Of a stretch of DNA of 64,000 nt, positions 49,446 to 56,992 are shown one piece after another. Within the stretch, counting starts at the first letter, position 1. The number at the start of each line of letters is the position of its first letter. The position numbers and the translations under genes are program-made. Source of the stretch: Enhydrobacter aerosaccus. GTDB taxonomy: Bacteria; Pseudomonadota; Alphaproteobacteria; Reyranellales; Reyranellaceae. The notes beneath the pieces are model-generated. The model worked only from the letters and a program-made list of their open reading frames with translations. It ran no database searches and was not told the origin of the DNA. The stretch lies in the NCBI RefSeq assembly GCF_900167455.1, contig NZ_FUWJ01000008.1, positions 89,378 to 153,377 of the forward strand, given 5' to 3'.

Positions 49446-50804
49446 ATGCTGACACTCACTTCGCTCGGCGGTGCAGGAACCGTCACAGGTTCGAAACACC
49501 TCGTCACCAACGACAACAAGCGCATCCTGATCGATTGCGGCCTATTCCAGGGCCTCAAGAATCTGCGTGAGCTCAACTGGATGTCACTGCCGGTCGCTCC
49601 GTCCAGTATCGACGCGGTAGTGCTGACGCATGCCCATCTCGACCACTCCGGCTATCTGCCGAAGCTAGTGCGCGACGGCTTCCGCGGTCGGATCTACTCC
49701 ACCGCGGCGACGCGCGATGTCGCCGAGCTGATCCTGAAGGACAGCGGCCATCTTCAAGAGAAAGACGCGGAATATGCGAATCGAAAGGGCTTCTCGAAGC
49801 ATAAGCCGGCGCTAGCGCTTTACGGCATCCGCGACGCTGAGCGGGCGCTTGAATTCTTCTCGCCCGAACCTTTCGACAAGTCTGTTCGCCTTCCAGGTAA
49901 TGCGACGCTGACCTTCCGCCAAGCGGGGCACATCTTAGGTGCCGCCATCGCCGAACTCGAATGGGCGGGACGTCGTATCGTTTTCTCGGGAGACCTCGGC
50001 CGTTACAACGATCCGGTCCTCCCGGACCCCGCCGCTGTGACAACGGCTGACTACATCGTGATCGAGTCTACATACGGTAACCGTATCCACGAGGCGGTCG
50101 ATCCCACCGAGGCTTTGGGAAGCGTCATTGAACGCACTACCGCGCGCGGCGGAACGGTCGTCATTCCAGCCTTTGCTATCGGACGCGCCCAGTCGCTTCT
50201 CTACCATCTCTGGAAGCTCAGGACGCATGGCCGTCTCCGCAAGGTTCCCATTTATCTCGACAGCCCCATGGCGATCGACGCGACGGATTTGCTACACGCT
50301 CACCGAACCGATCACCGCCTGGGTCCCGAAGAATGCAACGCCATTTGCTCGATCGCCACCTATACACGCGATGTCGACGGCTCCAAGGCGATCACCGCAA
50401 GTAAGTTTCCAAAAGTCGTGATTTCGGCGAGCGGGATGGCCACCGGCGGCCGCGTTTTGCACCATCTCAAAGCCTTTGCCCCGGACAGCCGTCACACTAT
50501 CCTGTTCTCCGGTTTTCAAGCTGCGGGAACGCGCGGTCGGGCCATGCTTCAAGGCGCCCGAGAGATCAAGATCCATGGGGAATGGATATCCGTTCGGGCG
50601 GAAGTCGCTGACCTGTCCATGCTATCGGCGCATGCTGACGCCAACGAGCTAATGCGCTGGCTCTCCGGCTTGCGTCGCGCGCCGTCTCGCGTGTTCATCG
50701 TGCATGGCGAGGACGAGGCATCTGAGGCGCTACGCGTCCGGATCGACCGCGAGCTTGCATGGAATGCGGCCGTCTCGCGCCAGAATCAGGCCTTCGACCT
50801 ATGA
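49446..50804 (+). CDS. MBL-fold beta-CASP RNase-like protein
   Basis: 452 residues. 'LTSLGGAGTVTGSKHLVTNDNKRILIDCGLFQGLKNL' begins the family; 'VVLTHAHLDHSGYLP' is the zinc motif (HxHxDH, near residue 60); 'FRQAGHILGAAIAELE' and 'IVFSGDLGRYNDPVL' follow; the beta-CASP insert includes 'TARGGTVVIPAFAIGRAQSLL' and 'PKVVISASGMATGGRVLHHLKAF'; ends 'ADLSMLSAHADANELMRWL'. This is the CPSF/RNase J type RNA-processing class. Its stop overlaps the AMP phosphorylase start, so the enzymes are made together. Confidence 0.92.
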   Translation: MLTLTSLGGAGTVTGSKHLVTNDNKRILIDCGLFQGLKNLRELNWMSLPVAPSSIDAVVLTHAHLDHSGYLPKLVRDGFRGRIYSTAATRDVAELILKDSGHLQEKDAEYANRKGFSKHKPALALYGIRDAERALEFFSPEPFDKSVRLPGNATLTFRQAGHILGAAIAELEWAGRRIVFSGDLGRYNDPVLPDPAAVTTADYIVIESTYGNRIHEAVDPTEALGSVIERTTARGGTVVIPAFAIGRAQSLLYHLWKLRTHGRLRKVPIYLDSPMAIDATDLLHAHRTDHRLGPEECNAICSIATYTRDVDGSKAITASKFPKVVISASGMATGGRVLHHLKAFAPDSRHTILFSGFQAAGTRGRAMLQGAREIKIHGEWISVRAEVADLSMLSAHADANELMRWLSGLRRAPSRVFIVHGEDEASEALRVRIDRELAWNAAVSRQNQAFDL

Positions 50805-52333
50805 CGCTTGCTGACGTGGAATCCAGGGCGCCCTTCCAACCAGTGCTGCGCGTACGCCGCTTGCGGCTGCACACGCAGCATCGACCAGTCATCGTAATGC
50901 GGACAGACTGTCACGTCTGCCGCTCTGAGGGCCTTTCTCCGCGTGCTCAAGTGCTCGTCTCGAACGGGACGCGACAAGTGCAGGCCACCCTCTTTCAGGT
51001 CGAGGGCGACACCCTGCTCGCCCAAGGCGAAGCTGGTCTTTCCGAGACAGCTTGGCAGCTTCTTGGCCTAAGCGAGAATGACGAGATTACCGTCACCCAC
51101 CCCCCAGCCGTGGAGTCTCTGGCGAGCGTGCGCCGGCGTATCTACGGTAACCGCCTCGATGCGCGCGCCTTTGCCGAAATCGTGGGTGACGTAGCCGCGG
51201 GTCGCTACACCGAAGTCCATCTCGCCGCCTTCCTGACCGCCAGCGCGGCGCTCCCGCTCGACGACAATGAGACTGCCGATCTTACGCGAGCCATGATCAA
51301 TGTCGGCGACCAGATGCACTGGAATGTTCCGATCGTGGTGGATAAGCACTGTGTAGGCGGGTTGCCTGGCAATCGCACCACGCCGATCGTCGTTGCGATC
51401 GTCGCCGCCAATGGACTCGTCATGCCGAAAACATCTTCGAGGGCGATCACTTCGCCCGCCGGCACGGCCGATACCATGGAAACACTCGCGCCCGTCGATC
51501 TCAGCATCGAAACGCTCAGGCGCGTCGTCGACGGGGAAGGCGGTTGCATCGCCTGGGGTGGCGCCGTGCATCTCAGTCCCGCCGACGACATCTTCGTACG
51601 CGTGGAGCGCGAGCTTGACGTGGACACGGAAGGCCAACTCGTCGCCTCCGTCCTGTCCAAGAAGATCGCCGCCGGATCGACGCATGTCGTGATCGACATA
51701 CCCGTCGGCGCGACCGCCAAGGTACGCAGCAAAGCCGCAGCCGAACAACTTGCCCACCGTCTCAACACTGTCGCTACTCGTTTCGGGCTAGCCATGACCT
51801 GCCTCCAGACCGATGGCTCGCAGCCGGTGGGCCGCGGTATTGGCCCAGCCCTGGAAGCCTTCGACGTCCTGGCGGTTCTTCAGAACCTGTCAAATGCGCC
51901 GGATGATCTGCGCCAGCGTGCCGCCCTGCTCGCAGGCGCAGCACTTGAAATCGGCGGCAAGGCCGAAAAGAACGCAGGCGTCGCGCTCGCGCTCAAGACC
52001 TTGGCCGACGGCCGCGCATGGTCGAAGTTCGAAGCGATCTGCGAGGCGCAGGGAGGGCTGCGCGAGCCGCCGAAGGCCGCCCACGTGTATCCGCTGGTCG
52101 CGCCGCGCGCCGGCCGCGTTGTGCATATCAACAACCGCAAGATCGCCCGGCTCGCTAAACTTGCTGGCGCGCCCGAATCCAAGGCAGCGGGCGTCCATGT
52201 GGAGGTCCGCCTTGGTGACGAGATCGATCGTGGGCAACCACTAGTGCACGTCCACGCTGAAACCACGGGCGAACTTAGCTACGCACTTGACTATGCCGCG
52301 CGCACGGGAGACTTCGTGAGTGTGGAAAGTTGA
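50801..52333 (+). CDS. AMP/nucleoside phosphorylase of the archaeal type
   Basis: 510 residues from ATG 50801 (ATGA). An N-terminal ~90-residue domain ('QARVL...QATLFQVEGDTLLAQGEAGLSETAWQLLGL') is absent from E. coli-type thymidine phosphorylases but typical of archaeal AMP phosphorylase. The catalytic segment reads 'VVDKHCVGGLPGNRTTPIVVAIVAANG', the KH(S/C)xGGxPGN form of that branch rather than KHSTGGVGD, then 'PKTSSRAITSPAGTADTMETLAPVDL' and 'AWGGAVHLSPADDIFVRVERELDVDTEGQLVASVLSKKIAAGS'. It would convert NMPs (AMP) and phosphate to ribose-1,5-bisphosphate. Confidence 0.9.
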   Translation: MTLADVESRAPFQPVLRVRRLRLHTQHRPVIVMRTDCHVCRSEGLSPRAQVLVSNGTRQVQATLFQVEGDTLLAQGEAGLSETAWQLLGLSENDEITVTHPPAVESLASVRRRIYGNRLDARAFAEIVGDVAAGRYTEVHLAAFLTASAALPLDDNETADLTRAMINVGDQMHWNVPIVVDKHCVGGLPGNRTTPIVVAIVAANGLVMPKTSSRAITSPAGTADTMETLAPVDLSIETLRRVVDGEGGCIAWGGAVHLSPADDIFVRVERELDVDTEGQLVASVLSKKIAAGSTHVVIDIPVGATAKVRSKAAAEQLAHRLNTVATRFGLAMTCLQTDGSQPVGRGIGPALEAFDVLAVLQNLSNAPDDLRQRAALLAGAALEIGGKAEKNAGVALALKTLADGRAWSKFEAICEAQGGLREPPKAAHVYPLVAPRAGRVVHINNRKIARLAKLAGAPESKAAGVHVEVRLGDEIDRGQPLVHVHAETTGELSYALDYAARTGDFVSVES

Positions 52334-52752
52334 GTTGGCATTCCGGACGGACGCCGGTTTGATTACCCGCCTTGAAACCCGAAGCGCCTACGTGCTTCGC
52401 GATCGACCCGGTCAAGCACTCCCCTCCAGTCTTGCTGTTCTGCGGTCGTTGCGAAAGCACAGTCGAACTCGAGGATCCTATGTGTTCCTTGAGGAGCCCG
52501 CTTGGCCACGCCACTTACTTCCGTCCCTGCGCCGACGCGTTGCGCATCAAGTCGAGGTTCAAGCGGCAACGGGAAGTGATCTCAGAAAGCGACATTGAGG
52601 ACATGTAAGCCGAGGTGAGTCTTGTGCGTGCCGACAGAATTACTCGATGCTAGGTTTTTGTTCGCTACACCACGAGGGTATGCGCCTGTGATCTGCGAGC
52701 ACTTGTAATCGCGGTGCTGGACATCTGACTTTCTCTCCAAAAGGAGAAACGG
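52334..52752. other. Intergenic region between nucleotide module and traG
   Basis: 419 bases. It contains one weak frame (TTG 52372-52608, 78 aa, MKPEAPTCFAIDPVKHS... with a CGRC pair) that I do not accept as a confident gene, and a hairpin TCTCC (52734-52738) with GGAGA (52743-52747) that includes the traG ribosome site. Confidence 0.4.
52372..52608 (+). CDS. Doubtful small open frame, 78 aa
   Basis: TTG start, no convincing ribosome site. The product contains LLFCGRCEST and a second cysteine pair region further on, which might bind zinc. The reverse strand is also open here. Low support; listed because it fills a large gap. Confidence 0.25.
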   Translation: MKPEAPTCFAIDPVKHSPPVLLFCGRCESTVELEDPMCSLRSPLGHATYFRPCADALRIKSRFKRQREVISESDIEDM

Positions 52753-54744
52753 ATGTCGGGAACGAGAATACTCTGGGGTCAGATTCTCGCCGTCGCCCTT
52801 ATCGTCCTGACCACGACGTGGGCGGCGACACAATGGACCGCCTGGCGCCTCGGCTTTCAGCCCCAGCTCGGCAATCCTTGGTTCGAACTGGTCGGCTGGC
52901 CAATCTACCATCCGCCGGCCTTCTTCTGGTGGTGGTATTTCTACGAGGCGTACGCGCCACCGATCTTTGTAGAAGGCGCCTGCATTGCGGCCTCCGGCGG
53001 CTTTGCTGCCATCGCGGTCGCCATTGGCATGTCGATCTGGCGCGCGCGCGAGGCCAAGAATGTCGAGACCTACGGCTCAGCGCGATGGGCACGACCCGAC
53101 GAAGTTCGGGAGGCCCAGCTGCTCGGACCCGACGGTGTCGTGTTGGGCAAATTTGATCACGCATACCTTCGTCACGATGGCCCAGAGCATGTCCTCTGCT
53201 TCGCTCCGACTCGGTCCGGCAAGGGTGTCGGCCTCGTTGTGCCTTCACTGCTTACTTGGGCCGGTTCGGCCATTGTCCATGACATCAAGGGCGAGAACTG
53301 GCAGCTCACCTCGGGCTTCCGCGCGCGATACGGGCGCGTCCTGTTGTTCGATCCGACAAACGCCGGTTCGGCTGCCTACAATCCGCTGCTCGAGGTTCGC
53401 CGCGGACAATGGGAAGTCCGGGACGTGCAGAACATCGCCGACATCCTGGTCGACCCCGAAGGCTCGCTCGAGAAGCGCAATCACTGGGAGAAGACCAGTC
53501 ACGCGCTCCTAGTGGGCGCCATCTTGCATATTCTTTACGCTGAGGCCGATAAGACGCTGGCCGGCGTAGCCGCTTTCCTGTCCGATCCGCGTCGGCCCAT
53601 CGAGTCGACACTCGCTGCCATGATGAAGACCGCGCATCTTGGTGAGGCAGGGCCTCATCCCGTCATCGCCAGTGCTGCGCGCGAGCTCCTCAACAAGTCC
53701 GACAACGAGCGCTCGGGGGTGCTGTCGACCGCGATGTCTTTCCTCGGGCTCTACCGTGATCCGGTCGTGGCGGAGGTGACGCGCCGCTGCGACTGGCGCA
53801 TCTCCGACATTGTCGGCGAAGGGCGACCGGCGACACTATATCTTGTTGTTCCACCATCAGACATCGCGCGCACCAAGCCGCTCATCCGCCTCATCCTCAA
53901 TCAGATCGGCCGGCGTCTGACTGAGGATCTTCATTCAAAAAGGCGACGCCACCGTCTCCTCCTGATGCTCGACGAGTTTCCCGCGCTCGGCCGCCTCGAC
54001 TTCTTCGAGAGCGCGCTTGCCTTCATGGCGGGTTATGGCCTGAAGAGCTTTCTGATCGCGCAATCGCTGAACCAGATCGAGAAGGCTTACGGGCCGAACA
54101 ACTCGATACTCGACAACTGCCATGTGCGCGTGAGCTTTGCGACTAACGACGAGCGCACGGCAAAGCGGGTGTCCGACGCGCTCGGCACGGCCACCGAGAT
54201 GCGCGCGATGCGCAACTATGCGGGTCACCGACTGAGCCCTTGGCTCGGGCACCTAATGGTCTCACGGGCAGAAACGGCTCGAGCACTGCTCACCCCCGGT
54301 GAGGTGATGCAGCTGCCGCCCACGGATGAGATCGTGATGGTTGCGGGCACGCCGCCAGTCCGCGCGAAGAAGGTACGGTATTACGAGGACCGCCGCTTTC
54401 AGGAGCGCGTGCTGCCACCGCCACCGCTTGATAAGCCCGTAGCCACCAAAAGCGACGATTGGAGCAACTTGCCTTTGCCCACACCTCCACAGACAAGTGC
54501 ACCAGCGCCACAGGGCAGCAGCGCGGACGACGAAGATCCCACAGAGTCTGAACGTAGGCGCCAGCCCGAGTTGAACCGGGCGAGAATCCTCGAAAGAACG
54601 AAGCCGATCGACAATGAATTCGAAGCCGATATCGCCGACGACGCCGATGACGACGACAGCGCGCGCATCAGCCGAATGAACCAAGTGGTGCAGGGTATCG
54701 CCCGCCAGGTTTCCCTCGACCCGAATGATGGCATGAACCTGTAG
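52753..54744 (+). CDS. traG: Type IV coupling protein TraG (VirD4 family)
   Basis: 663 residues. Two N-terminal membrane segments (ILAVALIVLTTTWAATQW and FVEGACIAASGGFAAIAVAIGM), then 'YGSARWA', Walker A 'FAPTRSGKGVGLVVPSLL' near residue 150, Walker B 'LLLMLDEFPALGRLDFFESALAFMAGYGLKSFLIAQSLNQIEKAYGPNNSILDNCHVRVSFATNDE' and a Pro/acidic C-terminal tail. It pumps the relaxase-DNA complex into the Trb channel. AAGGAGAAA precedes the ATG. Confidence 0.95.
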   Translation: MSGTRILWGQILAVALIVLTTTWAATQWTAWRLGFQPQLGNPWFELVGWPIYHPPAFFWWWYFYEAYAPPIFVEGACIAASGGFAAIAVAIGMSIWRAREAKNVETYGSARWARPDEVREAQLLGPDGVVLGKFDHAYLRHDGPEHVLCFAPTRSGKGVGLVVPSLLTWAGSAIVHDIKGENWQLTSGFRARYGRVLLFDPTNAGSAAYNPLLEVRRGQWEVRDVQNIADILVDPEGSLEKRNHWEKTSHALLVGAILHILYAEADKTLAGVAAFLSDPRRPIESTLAAMMKTAHLGEAGPHPVIASAARELLNKSDNERSGVLSTAMSFLGLYRDPVVAEVTRRCDWRISDIVGEGRPATLYLVVPPSDIARTKPLIRLILNQIGRRLTEDLHSKRRRHRLLLMLDEFPALGRLDFFESALAFMAGYGLKSFLIAQSLNQIEKAYGPNNSILDNCHVRVSFATNDERTAKRVSDALGTATEMRAMRNYAGHRLSPWLGHLMVSRAETARALLTPGEVMQLPPTDEIVMVAGTPPVRAKKVRYYEDRRFQERVLPPPPLDKPVATKSDDWSNLPLPTPPQTSAPAPQGSSADDEDPTESERRRQPELNRARILERTKPIDNEFEADIADDADDDDSARISRMNQVVQGIARQVSLDPNDGMNL

Positions 54745-54753
54745 GGAGCGCTG

Positions 54754-55206
54754 ATGATGAATCCAAAGAAGCATCGGCTTTCGGTCTACCTCGATCCCGA
54801 CATCATGAAGGCCCTGGTTGAATACGCGGCTCGCCGCAGCCAATCTCGATCGCTCGTCGCAGAAGCCGCGATCGCCTCCTTCCTGTCACCGGACGCTGCC
54901 GAACGACAGGAGGCGGCGATGACCAAGCGTCTTGACCAGCTCGATCGGCGTATGGCGCGTCAGGAACGCGATCTCCTCATCTCGGTGGAGATGCTGGCCG
55001 TGTTCGTCCGCTTCTGGCTGACAGCCAACCCGCCATTGCCCGAGCCGGCCCAAGCTGCCGCGAGAGCGCAGGCGGGCCAACGCTACGATGCTTTCGTTTC
55101 CGCATTGGGCCGCCGCTTGGCAAGGGGGCCCAAGTTGCTGCAGGAGATTTCCGAAGACATTCCTGGCGATCAACCTGCGGAGACCAAGCGCTCGTCAGGG
55201 GACTAG
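54754..55206 (+). CDS. CopG/RHH-type transfer-linked protein
   Basis: 150 residues. 'KHRLSVYLDPDIMKALVEYAARRSQSRSLVAEAAIASFL' is a ribbon-helix-helix start; a helical 'RQEAAMTKRLDQLDRRMARQERDLLISVEMLAVFVRFWL' continues. A standard gene between traG and trbB in P-type systems, probably a DNA-binding or TraD-like accessory for transfer. Confidence 0.88.
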   Translation: MMNPKKHRLSVYLDPDIMKALVEYAARRSQSRSLVAEAAIASFLSPDAAERQEAAMTKRLDQLDRRMARQERDLLISVEMLAVFVRFWLTANPPLPEPAQAAARAQAGQRYDAFVSALGRRLARGPKLLQEISEDIPGDQPAETKRSSGD

Positions 55207-55389
55207 CGGCGGCCTTTGCACGTCGCATACTTCGCCTCCTCAACTCCTGAGGTCCCGCCGTTTCCCTGTCTTTGTACGCCAGCGCCCTACGGCATCATTC
55301 TTGTTGTTGTCAGGCGCTGAGTTCTGCCTCTTCTACTCATCCCCGATCACAGGCCGCTTGTCTGCGGTCGCGCTACGAACGGGGACGAC

Positions 55390-56373
55390 ATGGCAGCTTC
55401 CCAACAGCAGTCCGAGGCGATCCTTCGCGGAGCGCGCATGCTGCGCACCGCCCTCGGCTCCGACATCGCCGGCTTCCTGGAAGACCCGTCTGTCGTCGAG
55501 GTGATGCTCAATCCAGATGGGCGGCTCTGGATCGACCGGCTGTCAGATGGACTGTCCGACACGGGCAAGCATCTGGCGGCAGCCGACGGCGAGCGCATCG
55601 TTCGCCTTGTCGCCCATCATGTCGGTGCGGAGGTTCATGGCGGTGCTCCGCGCGTCTCAGCCGAGCTGCCCGGTACGGGAGAGAGGTTCGAGGGGCTGCT
55701 GCCGCCCGTGGTGGCTGCCCCCGTGTTCGCGATCCGCAAACCGGCGGTCGCCGTCTTCACCCTGCAGGACTACGTCACGGGCGGGATCATGTCGCCGGAC
55801 CAGGCCGACGTGCTGCGCCAGGCCGTCGCCGATCGTTGCAATATCCTGGTCGCTGGCGGCACCTCGACCGGCAAGACCACGCTTACTAACGCGCTGCTGG
55901 CGGAGGTGGCCAAGACCGCCGACCGCGTAGTCCTGATCGAGGACACGCGTGAGCTGCAATGCGCGGCGCCCAACCTCGTCGCCCTGCGCACCAAGGACGG
56001 TGTCGCTTCGCTGTCGGATCTCGTGCGCTCCTCGCTTCGCCTTCGCCCCGATCGCATTCCCATCGGCGAGGTGCGTGGCGCCGAAGCGCTCGACCTCCTC
56101 AAGGCCTGGGGAACCGGCCATCCCGGCGGGATCGGCACCATCCACGCCGGCACTGCGCTGGGCGCGCTGCGCCGCCTCGAGCAATTGATCCAGGAAGCCG
56201 TCATTACCGTGCCGCGCGCGCTGATCGCCGAGACTATCGACCTCGTCGTGGTGCTGAGCGGCCGGGGCCTGACCCGCCGCCTGACCGAACTGGCCCGCGT
56301 CGAGGGCCTCCAGCCAAACGGCGACTACTGCGTCATTACCGCAATAAAACCTGCCCAAGGAGAACCTGCATGA
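55390..56373 (+). CDS. trbB: T4SS ATPase TrbB
   Basis: 327 residues. 'GSDIAGFLEDPSVVEVMLNPDGRLWIDRL' opens the VirB11/TrbB family; Walker A 'VAGGTSTGKTTLTNALL' near residue 155; 'VVLIEDTRELQC' (Asp box) and 'RPDRIPIGEVRGAEALDLLKAWGTGHPGGIGTIHAGTALGALRRLEQL' complete the secretion ATPase. It energises pilus and channel assembly. Its stop overlaps trbC by four bases. Confidence 0.96.
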   Translation: MAASQQQSEAILRGARMLRTALGSDIAGFLEDPSVVEVMLNPDGRLWIDRLSDGLSDTGKHLAAADGERIVRLVAHHVGAEVHGGAPRVSAELPGTGERFEGLLPPVVAAPVFAIRKPAVAVFTLQDYVTGGIMSPDQADVLRQAVADRCNILVAGGTSTGKTTLTNALLAEVAKTADRVVLIEDTRELQCAAPNLVALRTKDGVASLSDLVRSSLRLRPDRIPIGEVRGAEALDLLKAWGTGHPGGIGTIHAGTALGALRRLEQLIQEAVITVPRALIAETIDLVVVLSGRGLTRRLTELARVEGLQPNGDYCVITAIKPAQGEPA

Positions 56374-56702
56374 TCCGCCAAGCCTTGCGTATTCGCCGTC
56401 ATGTCGCGACGGCCGTATCCGTCACCTTCGCCAGCCTGATGATGGCGTCCGCCGCCCATGCCGCTGGATCGTCGATGCCTTGGGAGGCGCCGCTCCAGTC
56501 GATCCTCGAATCCGTCGAGGGGCCGGTCGCCAAGATCGTGGCTGTGATCATCATCATCGTCACCGGCCTGACGCTCGCCTTCGGTGACACCAGTGGCGGC
56601 TTCCGGCGGCTGGTCCAGGTGGTGTTTGGGCTGAGCATTGCCTTCGCCGCGTCGAGCTTCTTCCTGTCGTTCTTCTCCTTCGGCGGCGGAGCGCTCGTCT
56701 GA
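56370..56702 (+). CDS. trbC: Conjugal pilin TrbC
   Basis: 110 residues. A signal-like start 'VATAVSVTFASLMMASAAHAAGS', then 'MPWEAPLQSILESVEGPVAKIVAVIIIIVTGLTLAFGDTSGGFRRLVQVVFGLSIAFAASSFFLSFFSFGGGALV', the VirB2/TrbC family with two hydrophobic segments. The TraF peptidase at 41669 would mature it. Overlaps trbB and trbD. Confidence 0.94.
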   Translation: MIRQALRIRRHVATAVSVTFASLMMASAAHAAGSSMPWEAPLQSILESVEGPVAKIVAVIIIIVTGLTLAFGDTSGGFRRLVQVVFGLSIAFAASSFFLSFFSFGGGALV

Positions 56703-56983
56703 TGGCCGGGTTGATGGACCACGCCCCCGATGTGCCGGGCTATGTCGTGCCGGTTCATCGGGCGCTAACCGAGCAGATCCTACTGGGCGGCGCGCCGCGC
56801 TCGATCGCCATCCTCAACGGCACGCTGGCGGCGGCGCTTGGGCTCGGCCTGCGCCTCTGGCTGGTCGGCCTTGGCCTTTGGGCGATCGGCCATCTCGCCG
56901 CCGTGTGGGCTGCCAAGCGCGATCCGCAGTTCGTCGACGTGGTGCGCCGGCACCTGCGCATCCCCGGTCATCTGAGCGTCTGA
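56702..56983 (+). CDS. trbD: T4SS protein TrbD (VirB3-like)
   Basis: 93 residues. 'GYVVPVHRALTEQILLGGAPRSIAILNGTLAAALGLGLRLWLVGLGLWAIGHLAAVWAAKRDPQFVDVVRRHL' is the TrbD/VirB3 pattern (PVHR.L.....GGAPR, long hydrophobic hairpin, DPQF..V..RHL). A small inner-membrane subunit that works with TrbE. One-base overlap with trbC. Confidence 0.95.
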   Translation: MAGLMDHAPDVPGYVVPVHRALTEQILLGGAPRSIAILNGTLAAALGLGLRLWLVGLGLWAIGHLAAVWAAKRDPQFVDVVRRHLRIPGHLSV

Positions 56984-56992
56984 GGTCCCGCC

